Positions 51,383 through 64,000 of a DNA stretch of 64,000 bases are shown here, piece after piece; the first letter of the stretch is position 1; every line of letters begins with the position of its first letter. Location of the stretch: the NCBI RefSeq assembly GCF_029852145.1, contig NC_079976.1, positions 3,906,001 through 3,970,000 on the forward strand. The letters run 5' to 3'. Below the pieces are notes generated by a model that saw nothing but the letters and a program-made list of their open reading frames with translations, did no database searches and was not told the DNA's origin. The position numbers were made by a program, and so were the translations under genes. Source of the stretch: Microplitis mediator (Eukaryota > Arthropoda > Insecta > Hymenoptera > Braconidae).

Positions 51383-54300
51383 TCAAATGTAGTCGGACGG
51401 TGTCGTTGTCTCGGTAATGGCAGCTAACCGGTACTGAGGCTCCGTCGTCGCGGTTGCCTGGTGACACGTTAAGTTGCTCGTCGCCGTTTGCGTCTGGGCT
51501 GTTATACTCGCGGGCAGCGTGACTCCTGATGATTGCTGTTGCTGCTGATTGTTTGCAGAGTTTGAACTCAGGTCACTGTAATACGCGCTGCTGGGCGCGC
51601 TTGAGAGAAAAGGTCCGTCGAGGTCCGCGTCGCTGCCCGTGTACCCGGTATTCTGGTAAGACGGGTTTACTTCGCTGGCAGTGCTCGTTGTTCTCAGGCC
51701 CTGGAGGTGATGGTGGTGGTGATGGTGGTGCTGTAGGTGATGCTGGTGATTCGGGTGACGATTTAGTGATAATGGCGTTGACGGGCCATTCTCGTACATC
51801 TCGTAGTCCGGCTCTTGTAACCTTAAGCAATAAAATAAAGTTAACAATAATGTTTTTCCTCGACAACAGCAACTGCGACAACAGGAAAATAAATTATTTT
51901 GGTGATATATTTTTTACCTCTGATTGTGTCGCCTTTCTTTAAGTGTCCCGTTTTGACTGTCTCCGCTGTATCTGCGATGCAATCGCGCGGCGTCAAGCTC
52001 GTGATACTCGTCTTCCTCTTCGTCACCGGGAGTTGTTGCACGACCGCCGTAAGTCGAGCTGCCTCTCAATTGTAACTGTAGATCACTCGCATAACTTGCC
52101 GTTTGTGAGTCCAGTTCTGCGTACAGCGCCTCGTCTGTTTGCATGTGGGTGTAATGGTTCTCTACGGGGAGATTCATCGCGCAACGATGTGGAGGCAGAC
52201 TCAGGGGGGTTGCAACCACCCCTGCTGCGCCTCCTCCACGTCTTGATCCCAACCATGACCAAACATTGTGACCTGTTAATCAATATAGTTAACCAATTAT
52301 TATTACTTTTGTTCTTTTGAACACAAGATTTATTGTCTTTATAAGAATAAATAAATAAAATATTCACCGGGAGTTGGTGTAACGTCGTGATAAGGCGGTA
52401 ATTTATCGAGCTCCAGTGGCGGGCGTTCGGGGATAACAGAAACACCTCCGGCAACACCGACGGCTCCGGGACTAACTGGTTCCTGGGGATTCGCGTCTTC
52501 TACACCGACTCCGCAACAGCTTGCTGCAAAAAATATAATATTATTATTATTTAAAAACGTATTTATTAAGATTAAACACCTGTGTTTATAAAATTACCGG
52601 TCTTGATAGTAAAAAAGTGGAGATCAATAGCACAGGAGTGGCAGGGGAGCAGTCGGAAAGAGGAAATTAGGCTGGATTTATTTCAACGTGGGTGTGGTAA
52701 CTCAAATTTCGCCTTGTCATATTTTCTTTAACCGTTAAAAAGATCCCTTTACTCTTTTTATCTTGAGACAAAAATATCTGTCGCTCATTCGCTCAATACC
52801 GAGAGTAAGAGCTACACAAGTAAACCAGGGCCAAGGGTTCGGTTCAACTCTTTAACATCAGTTGAGTTGTATTAGAAAGAGTCGCGTTGAGTGAAACCTC
52901 GGGACTCGTCAAGTGCCAGGTGAGGGTCTCCACCATCTCTTCTTTCCTCTTTTATTTTTTTATTTTTCTCCAACTTCTCTTCTCTCAACTCAGCCAACCA
53001 TCAAATACTACACAGTACACTAGTATGATATAGAAATATAGACCGTGCATATTTACCCGCACACAACCGCTTACCCGACAAATATAAAATATAAAATAAA
53101 ATAATAATAATAAAAAAATAATAATATAAAACATGTGTGAGTTGAATCTGAGAGCATTATGACATGAACTTGTATATATGAAGGGGCGCCTCCCCATCAG
53201 TATTTCTTTCTCTCCATGGAGCGTCTCGTCGTTCTCATTGTGCTCTCATCATCGAGCCGTCATGTGAATCGTCCCGGATAGGATTTTGTGGATCTGAGGG
53301 ACCGACTCGGAATGCAAAAAGAACGTGATTATCAAGAATTTTTTCATTTAATACGCATCGCACATGCACGCAGACTTTTTTTAATCGACAACTCGGATGA
53401 GAATTTTATCCCATTTAAAATTATAACGTCCCAATTATTTTTTCTCCCGACTTGTCGTCGATTTCAATGTCTCCATCCACTTGGTCCATTCTCTGTGCGC
53501 GATATAGAGCACCATTATTATTGTCATTATTATTATTAGTGAAACTAGTAGGTATAGAACGTCAAAGTGTGTTCAGCGGAGCGTAAACTTTATAACAAGA
53601 CGAGGACGCAGCAAGAAGCAGAAGCAGGAGCAGCAGAGCCAGCATCAGCGGCACACGAGGGCGATGCTGCTGATTGCGTCACGGATCGGATAATCGGATT
53701 ATCTCGTCCAACTCACGTTATAAATGACGAACCCCTCGAGGTTGTCTACTCCATATCTACTAGTTTTTGCTCTCTTTCCCTTCATGATGCTTTCCCGCTC
53801 TCAATGTCATTCAGAGTCGCATTGTATGGCTCAAGCAGACGCAGAACTCATGAGCCAACCGACACACCGGGATCCAAATTCTGAGCGACGTTTTGAGTAG
53901 GTCGTTGCTGGGTGACTGTTCGAGACATTCTTAGACCCGAGCTATGGCACTGAGAACCGGGATACGTCCATCAACGCTTTGTCAACTTGATTATTCCGGA
54001 ATATCTGGCTTAAGAGAGTGCCTCGAATACGAGTTTTAATACTAATACTAATACTAATACTTAATACTAATGCTAATGCTAATACAAAATCTCGGGTCTT
54101 TACTAAAAAAATCAGTATATCAAATTTAGTTAATCGCCTAAATCCTTTTCGACGAATCAAGCTTTTAAAGTTTTTAAAATTTCAACACTTTTATGAATTA
54201 CTAGACAGCATTAGAGGATAAATTCAAGAGATAAGGCCCAGCAGTGTCGATCTTATTGAAAATAAAACGGATAAGGTAAGTAATATAATGAAATAAAAAA

Positions 54301-57300
54301 GTATCTTGATTAGCATAAATCGTCGATACGAGGGAGAAAAGTATCGGAGGCTGAGACAGAGCACGCGAGGAGCGTCGGCCGCGCGTGGGGCACGAGAGAC
54401 AGGAGGTGGAGGCTGCTACGAGTGTCGGATAATTAATTCGGCTGACCCCCGATCTCAATGCTGCTTGGGAGAGCTCACCACCAGCAGCAGTAACAGTAAC
54501 AGCAGCAGGAGCTGAAGCAGGAGCAGTGTCTGAGTCAATGAGAGAGCTGGGAATACGAGTAGGAGCGTCAGTCTCCCAGAGCACTCTTCTCCAGCTGATG
54601 CTATCAGCACGCTCGATTTCAAATCGGAAAGTTAATTAGACGCGTTTCACTGTTCTCCTTGTCGCACGTCCACACACTTGTTCCTTTTTTCATCATGTCG
54701 TTCGTCTTCTCACTTGTTCCATCTTATTCTTCTTCTTGGTCTTGCTCTCGGTCTCCTTATTCTTCAGCAGGTCTCTCTTCTGCAGTCTTGTATACTCTCG
54801 TTGGAGTAAAGAGTAACCCAGGAGTCAAGAGAGTCAAGATCCTACCGCTTTCATTACGCCAACTAATTAAACGCCAATCGATCCTTCGACCCTCATGTCT
54901 TCAATTGCCGGTCATTCTCTTCCTCTCTCTGTCTCAACTTATACAAAGTACCTCTTTAATGTTTGCGTCTTTTATTTAAACTCGTCCTCTTGCTATCGAC
55001 AACGCCACGACCGCGACACTAAACTTGGCGCCGATATCCGGATGTCGTCGCTGCTTTACTCGTGACACCCTTCACTAACAGACTACATACTCTCCACACA
55101 TACTGCAGTTCCTTGTACTTAAACTAAGCAACAAATTATTCAAATCACTCCTATCCTATCCTATCATTTTATTTTATTATTTCAACTCAACGAAACCCAC
55201 ACAAATAATCATTTCATTTATTTATTTACTCTGTAGCCAGGCTCGACCCTTAAACCTCAACTCTCAACTTTCACTCTGCACTTGACCAGCCGTTCTCGAG
55301 TATCAAGTCATTGTTTTTTTTTAGGTTTAGGAACTTACTTCAGTTAATGATTTATTTATTTTAGGGGAAACGACAGACAACAGACCCCCAGACTACTTCA
55401 CGGACAACCAGCCCTTGTTTCCTAACTCTGTAGTCTTTAGTTTGCTAGTGTCTGTCTATATATACATACACATACACATATATATATGTATACAAGTAAT
55501 CCGATCCGCTGAAGCGCAGACATTCTACAGCGTCCACGAAGAATGCTTTTGTTATAAGCGTGTATGTCTCGAGGACAAGATAGCAATCGGATCTTTATCG
55601 GTAGTTATATGAGAGATCGGGGACGTTAGTTAATTGGGAATTAAGGAGAGAGCTTGGGATTACAGACGCTAAGTGTATATAAAACTATATAAAAGTTGTG
55701 TCTGCTAAGACTTGATGTATAGAGAAAGATGAGAGTCGCTTTTTATTTTTTGTTTTTCTTACCTCGGCCGCCAGCGCTCTTCATTCTGAAACAAAAAGTT
55801 TAAATAAAGTAATTAGTTACATCCTTAATTTATTATTATCAGGATATAGTTTGTTAATTATTTTTAAAAATTGTAAATTTACCTTCGACAGTGAAGAAGC
55901 GTTACCATGATGACAGCTCCGATGGCCGCGGATATCAGGGACACTATTATCAGCGTAAGAACCCATCCAAACTCTCCAGGGGCTTCTGGAATCAAGAGTA
56001 CTATGAATTAGACAATCTTATTTATGATACATTATTATTCATAATAATAAATAAAGCAGGTGCTTATATAAATCTATGTGTGTGTGTATATGTGTATGTA
56101 TATTTACAATTATCATACAAGCATCAAGTGGCAATAACGAGGCTGAGAGCGGAAGTGTCCGTGATTCTTCACATCATGAGCAGAGACTCAGGTAGTTTGC
56201 TCTGCGAGTGGTTCTCGGCTAATTGCGATCAGTATAAGAAAGGTAGAATAAGAATGAGAATTAAAATAAGAATAAGAAGAGAATAAAAATAAAAGTTGAG
56301 GCAGGGAGAGAGGGAGAGAAAGAAAGAAAGAGAGAAAGACGAGTATAGGCTGATGCAGCCACCCACGTATTTGATTCTTGATACAAGCCACGGCATGGCT
56401 AATTATCCCGAACCACGAATTGCCGAGAACGCACCACCCACCGCCTCCACTATTTCTTTTCATCTCGTTCTCGTCCTCGTACTCTTAACTCTGTCTTTGT
56501 TTTATTCTTTTGCACCCCACAGAGACGAGTCAGCGCCAGAGTCCGAGTTAAAGTTTAAGTCTGAGTTAGAGTCATCGTCTCAGATCGTCTCGGATCCGGG
56601 AAGTTGATGGCAAAAAATTTATTACAATAAAAATAAAATATATTTCGAGACAAACGAATTATTTTTTGACAAGTAGAATTGGCAATACCAGCTGTCTTGT
56701 TTTTAAGAGGATAATCTAGATTGGATGATTGGATTCGACAGCCAGAAGTAACCATCAACGATTAACAGATTAATTGACAAAGGATTTTATTTACCGAGCG
56801 TTAAATTATTCGCTGAGTGCGAGTGAGTGTCGATCAGAAAACGTCTCTCATCGTCCTGTCTCTTGTCTCCCGTCTCTTATTTATTTCTCGGATATGATCA
56901 AACTGACGTTAACATAACAGCTTGCACCGTTGCTTCAGTGATAAGACTTTAACAGAAAACGTTATCGATCATCTTTATAAACTCGAGTGTCGGTTAGGCG
57001 GACTGCCAACAAGACGACTAACTCGACGTTCCCTCAACTACTCACGCAGTCACATACCACAATGTACATAAGTTATTATTATTATTATTATTATTATTTA
57101 GCTTAAGGCAATCGGTTATTCCATACGCAGTGTGAAAATACAACTAGTAACGTAACACGCTTCTCGTCGGCCGGACACGGTTGACCAGTAGGTAACTACG
57201 TGTCAAAAACCTGATTGTCTTGTTGGATCCGCTGTCTTGCCTGGATAATAAATTACAAATTTCCATTAGACACATTTGGGAATATGTCTATACGTCGGTA

Positions 57301-60300
57301 GACCTATACCTCGCTGGGTATTTATTTATTATAGATGAGTGGAGCCGAGTATAAACGAGTGTAAGTTTAAGAGGTGGAAAAATATATCTGAGTTTAGTTC
57401 TACAGTCAAGTTTGAGATTTTAATCTGTAGATGAGAGCTGGAGATCGTTAATAATCCGCGCGTCTTGTTATAAAAAATGCTAACGCTTATAACTGTTAGC
57501 TCTTTAGTCTTTTGGTAAATATATTTTACTTTTTTTATAAATCTTTGACCTCGTAATTTATTAGATAGACTACTAAATCAGCGAATAGAAATAATAATAA
57601 ATAGAAAAAAAAAAAATAAATAATATAAATTGGAGATATCACTGGCCGTTGGTTGGCTTAATGAAGCAACAATTTGTTTTATATATACATATATAAAGTC
57701 AAACTTGCTGATTTTATCGGTCGGTTATAAATTAAACTCGTTACACCAGACGACAAAATAAATTCCAAAGCTAATCTAACATGAACAAAAGTGTTTTTAT
57801 TTAGTTGTTGTTCCTGTTGTAGTCCTGCTCTGGTCTACTCTCGCCGAGACTTTCTCAACGCGACCCGATTTTGCTGGTTCAGCTCTTACGCGTGTCCTGA
57901 TCTATCGTTTAATCGCCTGGAAATGCCTACGCTACCTGGAACGAGATATTTTTATTTAAACTGGTCCCATTCAGATTTACTTTGATTATTTTTCCATTCC
58001 TTTCCTTTTCCTTTTCCTTTTTTTTCTTATTTATTTATTTATATATTTTATTTTCTATTATTCAAATCACAAATAAAACTCTAGTATCATCTGCTCTTAT
58101 TTACTAGAATTAGCCGATAATTTATTAGCAGCTTAAACATCTAGCACCTGCGTTTATTTAGCCAATTAAGCTACGGTTTTATTTAAAACCCATTAATTAT
58201 CAAGTTGATTTAATTTTGAAATTACCCGCAAAAATGTATAATTAATGCTGAAGGATTAATGGCCGATTTATCGGCAATAATGATAAGGAGAAATATTATT
58301 ACGACAAATGAAATAATTTTATCGCGTCTGTGTGTTCAACCACGGACATTAGATAATGTAATAAGTACATATAAATATAAATACATAAATATATAAGTAT
58401 AGTTGTTAATAGTTTTCCATGTCGCTGTCTCTCGGTCCAATACACCTGAAGGACTTGTCGGGATTTAGTCACCAGCAGCGACGAGTCAATCGTTGTCTGG
58501 CACGCGATAGAAAACCGGCTTTATAGAAAATATATGTAACCTGCTGTGTCCCAGTGGTAGTTGGTTTGGATTTGTAGCCAGTGTCCCTACCCATGGCTCC
58601 AGTCAACCGAGAAACATTACTAAAATCACAAGACTACCGCCCTGAGATATATTATTTTATAACCGCTTTAATTTCTCTAGGTCTCGCGTCTTGTCTTATG
58701 TCTCATGTCGATCTGTCTCTTCTCAACCAAATCAAAATGTCGATCGTTACGCTCGATTGCGATGACGTTTAGATAAATTCACGCTTTTAAGTGCCGATAC
58801 TTGTACTCAGATCTTACAATACTTTGCCAGGCAACTTAACTGAGGACTGGCCGTTCTGCTGAGATTTAGCTCAGCTCTTTACACAGTATTGGCAAAAGAA
58901 AGAGTTTGATGTGGAGTTAAGACTGAAAGAATCATAGAAGAGGGTACACAGAAGATGGAGGCGTACAGAGGGCGGTAGATCCATCACCAGAGATCTAGAG
59001 AGATCGAGTTATCCGTCATCCGATCTACCGATTGTTGTTGCGCCGGTCGGTGAGAGAGGTGTGGCATGCCATAGACGCCTCACGGAAACGCTTATATATA
59101 TATATATATACTTGTCTATATAACATTCCCTGATACTTAAAGCTTGATGTGATGATGAGGAGCCGTTTAAAATTGTTCCAACCAACATTATTAATCTTTT
59201 TTTTTTACCACACAGCTATGTAATCTCCTGGTACAATCGCCCGGTAATTGGCTGACGATTACAGTGAAAGTACACATACTGTGTCTATCATTTTTTATTA
59301 TTTATTGCAACATTTTTACAAGGGTCACTTGTTTTTGTATTTTTTTTTCATTTTTATTTGATGTGATATTAGATATTAAATAATCGACAGCGATTGTTAA
59401 CATGAGTGGACTCGGTTCACATTAAAAGCGGCTCTGAGTCATGACGAAAGAACACTTGGTATTGTTGGTGGTGTTGTTATTATGAGAGATATATATAAAG
59501 CGAATAAAATATAATGTGAATCGAGTGTTTTCGGTTGTATCGGGTGGTATCGGAGCAGAAGCATCTCGTTGGCTCACGCAATCGCATATCCGTGACGTTC
59601 ACGCACGTGTGCTTGCTACTGACGCTCTTACTTTCTGTGTTATAATGTAACATTATGCTTGTTTTGCTCTTTACTTCTTAACGTTTCTCATCGCGGTTTG
59701 TTTTCTCGCGGCCGATAAATTCACCAGGTTCAAAAGATCCTTCTGTTGATTATTTTTCTACGGTGCTCTGTGCCTATATATGCATTTTTATTTATATATC
59801 GCGCGCGTGTGTGTGGATGTGGATATTAGGGACGAGTGAGATTAAAAAACAAGTACAAGCGGTCTATGTATTAAATCTTGGCACTGTATGTTTTCCGATC
59901 TCGTTTACACCGGCCACGAAAACGAGGTGTGAAAAAAAAATAAAGTACACGGTGGCAAAGTTGGCCGAGAAGAACAGGAGAGAGAATACTGAGCTGGTGC
60001 AATAAAGAGAAGAAATAATAACGAGGAGATAAAAGGTGGAAGAGAGCTCGTTACTACGTTCCATCGGTGCTGCTGGTGCAGCTTCTGCTTTTCAGTCTCA
60101 GTCTCAGTCTCAGTTTCATTTTTTTATATTTATTCTTTTCTTATTTTATTTTTTAGCCCTCGCCTGGAGTGTGTGTTCTGTAACGATATACAAGCTTCGG
60201 CAAATCTCAGATAAGATGTGAGACACGAGAGCAAATTTTTTCTCGCGTTTTGATACCAACCAACAACACTTGTCCTTTTTTTTGTTACCAATTCGTCGAA

Positions 60301-62584
60301 ATTCGTTAAAACGATAAAAAATAACTCGTCTTTTTATATTATTATTTTTAATTTGTTTGTTGCTGGTAACTTATTATTGTTATTTACTTTATTATATTTT
60401 TTTCTGAGCTATCAAGAAGGAGTATAATCAGAGTCTAGAGTTGATCCTCCAAAGATTATGATCCCGTTAAACAGCAATATCTGCAGCAGCTTTTCTACAA
60501 CACACATTTCCTTCCCCCTTAATATCTCATCGGGTTTATTCTCATGGACACTCGTATGTGTTTCTCTTACACAGTTTGCCGAGATGAGAAGGCGCTCAAA
60601 AGTATACGAGGTGTGATCGCGTAATTATTCTGGTAAGAGCGAGTGAGAAGTGACGCGATGATTGCTACGTTCTCGCCTCGAGGATCTACAACATCAACAT
60701 CAACCCTATACTCCCATCGTCTCGTTTCTTATATATATATATATTTTTTAAAATTTATTTTATTCTTCAACCTGCGTTTTATTTCATCAGCAATCAGCAA
60801 TTTTCTTATTTATGACACGAAGACTTCATTTGCGGAGCTTTAAAATATATATATATATATATACTTAATATATACCTATAATAATAATACTAATAACAAT
60901 AATTTAAAAAAAAAAAATAAATACCCTGCGAGGACATTTCGCCATTTTGGCGTTACCACGAGATGCGAGATGAACAGATGCATTGAAAAGTGGTTGCGGT
61001 GAAGTAGTTTATTTTTTTTTTTACATGCACGGATTTACGTGTGTAGTGTATAGTAGTGTAATGCTCTGATGCAAAACGGAAAGGTAGTATAGATGTAGAT
61101 GTATATAAAGAAGTAAAGAAGGCGTGAGGTAAAAAAGCCAGGGAGGGGCTGCGAACAAACGGAAACCCTTGCCAGCGTATTTCGGATCGCCGGCCATGCT
61201 GCTTGCACGTTTGTTCATTGGCTGATACACCGGATGTTGCACCCCACTCGTCAATCCTTCTGTGTATAAACCGCCTGTTTCATATAATAGGGTATCGTTA
61301 TCCATATCCATAACGATATCCATATCTACGACTATATCTATGTCTATGTCTATGCATATGTTAGTATTATAATATGTTATCAAGACAATTATAATTACTA
61401 TTTAGGTATTTATTCATGATTGCTATCTAAACACATTTTGATTTATAATTTTCTTTGTAGCTACTTAAAGTCGGAGCCGGCTGTCTCCTTCCCGCCCACC
61501 GTTTATTTGTTATTATTATTTTTGTTGTTATTATTATTATTAGTAAAAGATATTAAAGACAAGATTGATGAAGACATTAAAGACAATGTGGTTTCCACTG
61601 TAATTACCTCGATGTCAGTATGACTTTTAACACCAAGGTATTTTTAAAATATTGTGATGCTAAGGTGTTTTATTATTAACGAAAATAAATGGAAATTTTT
61701 TTAAGGTCTTTTAATATTAATGAATTTTTCGTGAGAATTTAATTAAAAAAAGATTAATAATCTTTCAAATTTAAATAATAACGGTATTTAATATATGGTG
61801 TAGGTACCGGTGCCTTTGAAATTGTGAAAGTTTTTTTTTTTTTAATTTTGAAGAAAATTTTAGACTGCAAAAATTTTTGAATACTTTTTCCAGTGTAAAA
61901 AATTTACATGAATTTTCGTAAAATTCAAATTTTCAAATTTTTATGTAACTGAAGATCGAAAGTTATGTAATTTGACTGCTTGAGGAGTAGTTCCGGAGAT
62001 TGAAGGTGGTCTAAGATTTTTGGCTGACATACCAGCATTCAAATGCGAAACATTTCAGAAATCTAGTCATCCAGCCGATTTTTTACTTTCCAATTTTTTA
62101 TTTCCGTTGAGCAAAAAACCTTTCGATCTTCAGGTACATAAATTTTTTAATAAAATAATATTTGAATTTTGTATTCCTATAAAATTTATTGGTTTTAAAA
62201 GACAGAAAACTTCTGATATATATTTTATAAAGAAGTAGATTGATTATTTCCGGTTGTTTTACTGTCGGTAATATGTAGTGAGTAAAGGACATAATTGAAC
62301 TTACCGAGAGTACCATCGAGAGAAAAAGAGGAATGCCTGTCATTTCTCAATGCCCAGGTACACAAATCGCAGGTGGTAAGTCCATCGGTAGCAATCCGTT
62401 CTTCAGGAAGAAACGGTGGTCTAGGAGGCGGTGGAACAAAACTTCCTATCACAGCCCACAGTGAATCGACGTCATTATTTGTGTAATAGAGTAACTCTTC
62501 TTCAGCGACTCCGGCAAACCAGTCCATGTCATTGGCGCTGGGACTAACTGGTGGGCTTGGCGTTGACGTGCTTGCCACTGTCAT
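51383..62584 (-). CDS. Single-pass membrane protein with tyrosine-rich tail (C-terminal six exons)
   Basis: Minus-strand exons: 62584-62305, 55985-55883, 55785-55763 (23 nt), 52523-52368, 52272-51918 and 51821-51383; 451 residues are visible with all phases consistent. The first visible exon starts right after an acceptor, so the N-terminus (signal peptide and ectodomain) should lie further right or off-window. The ectodomain part has NDMDWFAGVAEEELLYY, a Pro-rich stretch and CDLC. The next exon holds one membrane helix (FGWVLTLIIVSLISAAIGAV) followed by basic HCRR. The tail of about 320 residues has many Tyr motifs (PPYHDV, ALYAELDS, DEYHELD, DYEMYENG, PSYQNTGY, SAYYSDL), a His run and ends SDYI, a possible PDZ ligand. 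It looks like a neuronal or epithelial cell-surface receptor. I do not recognise the family with confidence; Golden goal-type axon guidance receptors are one thing to test. Confidence 0.75.
52524..55762 (-). other. 3.2-kb intron of the membrane-protein gene
   Basis: It separates the 23-nt exon from the tail exons. Simple sequence includes an AATACT-type hexamer array at about 54037-54087 and several pyrimidine runs. GC content is higher than in the left half of the window. Several reading frames of 60-130 codons occur on both strands, none with a recognisable domain or good splice context. Confidence 0.55.
54037..54087. repeat. Hexamer repeat (ACTAAT/GCTAAT)n
   Basis: About eight units of ACTAAT, some changed to GCTAAT, inside the membrane-protein gene intron. 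The artificial Ile/Leu/Asn-rich frames there come from this array. Confidence 0.85.
55986..62304 (-). other. 6.3-kb intron of the membrane-protein gene
   Basis: A long intron between the last ectodomain exon and the membrane-helix exon. It holds a GA-rich tract (about 56297-56342), (ATT)n at about 57075-57100, a pyrimidine tract at about 57990-58030, TA-dinucleotide runs near 59095, 60730 and 60845, a CAGTCT-type hexamer array at 60091-60116, and a CTATGT/CCATAT hexamer array at about 61299-61354. No exon of another gene could be supported on either strand. Confidence 0.5.
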
Positions 62585-64000
62585 CTGTAACATGTTAAAG
62601 ATTCTATATGTTAGCCATCATGTCAAGTTGTTATTAGTCGATGAAAGCTTACAGTTTGGAGGTAAAATCTACAAAAGACATAAAAGACATATATATTATC
62701 TTTTATTTGTATATAAACATAAAGAAAAATACAGATGTATTTAATTTTTAAGCCGTTGCAGCTTGCCAATGTTGTTTGTTTAAATAAATATAAATGCTGT
62801 ACAATACTACAGGGTATTTTAGAAGCACTATAGATGCACGCAAATGTTTCAATAAACATATGAAGGAGACAGAGTATGAGGGGATGAATGACGAAAGTTA
62901 TTTGAAAAGTCCCAGTGACTTTAAAAGTCAAACAATTTTTTTTGAGCTTCTTGCTCCATCTTCTCTTCTGATGGCATCCGGTCCTGAACAAACAAATGCG
63001 CCTAATGGAGCTGAGATAGGAGGTCAAAGGCCCGTGCCTTTCTGGTGGCATATCTGTCTTGTATAACTTGAGGAAAATAGTGTAGGCAAACAGAAAAGAT
63101 TATCATCATCATCAAGAAGGGAGAGCTGTTTTTTTAGCCGACTGACTGGACTGGACCGACCGTAAAAAATATTATGTATTTATTATTATTTTATATTTTA
63201 TAGTTTTATAGCTTGAATAGGTTGTTTGGTAAAGTGAAACGATGTTCTCTAAGACAAAAAGTAGAAGCTCTAACTAAAACGACAAACAAAACACAGCCAC
63301 ACACTATAATATCCCATCCGAAGGAATAAAAGTTGTACATCTTAAACAAATAGTCTCCCACGCAACTAAAACTTTCGTAATCTTGGCATCTTAGCGGGTT
63401 TTAATGGTTTCTTGTGTGGTGTGTGTAGCTTTACTTGAGTAAATATTAAGCGAAATTCTTCGTCTTCTTCTTGTTCTTTAGCTTTGGCTTTGGCTTTGGC
63501 TTTGGCTTAGCTTCACTTAAACTCCTCTTTTACCCCACTTGCTCTCTTGGACGATCCACTATTATGAGCATGAGAAAGTACTGATGACTAATATTATGTT
63601 TGAGAATAAAAGCGTGTTGACTATTAAGGATATCATTGTACTTATAATGTAACGTTAACAATAGTAGCCTTTGTAATTAAGTTAATTTAATGAAGTCGTT
63701 TTAAAAATTTTAAGTATTTATTTTGTTCACTCCATGCCAAAGGCCTTTGAAGTCTGTACTGTAAGATTAAAAGGATATTTAATTGCGAATTGAGCACTCA
63801 ATCTATTGGGTTTAGAAAAAAAAAAAATTGTTAATTATCGTGACAGTCACTGGAGATTTGATGTGACGATAATGTATTTAAATTGTCCAGCCGTCAGTGT
63901 TTATGTACTAATACTTGGACAGACAAAAGTTTATTTGGTGACTGGCGAGTTATTTACAAGCCAAGTATCATTTTTTTCTCAGTACACTTAGCTCTAGGTA
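62585..64000. other. Probable upstream intron of the membrane-protein gene
   Basis: It lies 5' of the first visible exon on the minus strand, so it is likely intron, possibly hiding a missed exon. Both strands are open for 90-140 codons at 62623-63066, but neither translation resembles a known family. A GGCTTT hexamer array of about five units lies at 63480-63509. Confidence 0.4.

Noticed and set aside
51529..51942. Plus-strand frame rich in Gly and Asp opposite the receptor tail
   Set aside because: It is the antisense of the His-rich and Ser-rich tail exon; the minus strand carries the supported gene.
62623..63066. Open frames of 90-142 codons on both strands right of the receptor exon
   Set aside because: Neither translation resembles a protein I know, and the exon-like piece near 62950-63060 has no frame supported by both splice sites. 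An unrecognised upstream exon or a retrocopy fragment cannot be excluded.

Overview
This is an insect nuclear genome window. It is strongly AT-rich outside exons, with GT-AG introns, metazoan housekeeping and developmental genes, many (TAA)n/(TA)n simple repeats and short fold-back repeats. A hymenopteran parasitoid wasp is my best guess. That guess rests mainly on base composition and on one broken ankyrin/PRANC-like gene of a kind known from parasitoid wasps, poxviruses and Wolbachia, so it is inference. No bacterial operons, CRISPR arrays or RNA genes were seen.

Layout: (1) 1-857, minus: first four coding exons of a FERM protein of the Yurt/EPB41L5 type, running off the left edge. (2) 2229-4433, plus: PEX5, the peroxisomal matrix protein receptor, head-to-head with yurt. 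(3) 4967-9665, plus: complete dishevelled (DIX-PDZ-DEP) in nine coding exons. (4) 9666-15604: gene-poor AT-rich DNA with a (TAA)n tract of about 146 bp. (5) 15605-18420, plus: SLC36-type amino acid transporter. (6) 18529-26895, minus: TFIIIC largest subunit (GTF3C1), about 2630 aa, with about 94% of the coding sequence in one exon; its 3' end nearly touches that of the transporter. (7) 27730-30021, minus: RPAP2. (8) 30522-32948, plus: ABHD16A-type serine hydrolase, divergent from RPAP2. (9) 33777-34589, plus: the broken ankyrin/PRANC-like gene beside an inverted-repeat element. (10) 35011-37514, minus: RanGAP1. (11) 37515-41277: repeat-rich spacer. (12) 41278-46254, plus: USP47 deubiquitinase. 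(13) 46255-51382: spacer, probably mostly 3' UTR. (14) 51383-62584, minus: C-terminal six coding exons of a single-pass membrane protein with a long tyrosine-rich cytoplasmic tail and very long introns; I could not identify it with confidence.

The genes do not form one pathway. Notable themes are transcription (GTF3C1 for Pol III, RPAP2 for Pol II), Wnt and epithelial polarity (dishevelled, yurt), ubiquitin/SUMO-linked proteins (USP47, RanGAP1) and organelle or lipid biology (PEX5, ABHD16A). The least explained content is the repeat layer: at least two related fold-back families (eight copies of one, three of the other, with one nested insertion), several unrelated terminal-inverted-repeat elements in introns, and the ankyrin/PRANC-like relic. 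All exon boundaries were read by eye from reading frame and GT-AG sites, without transcript data.
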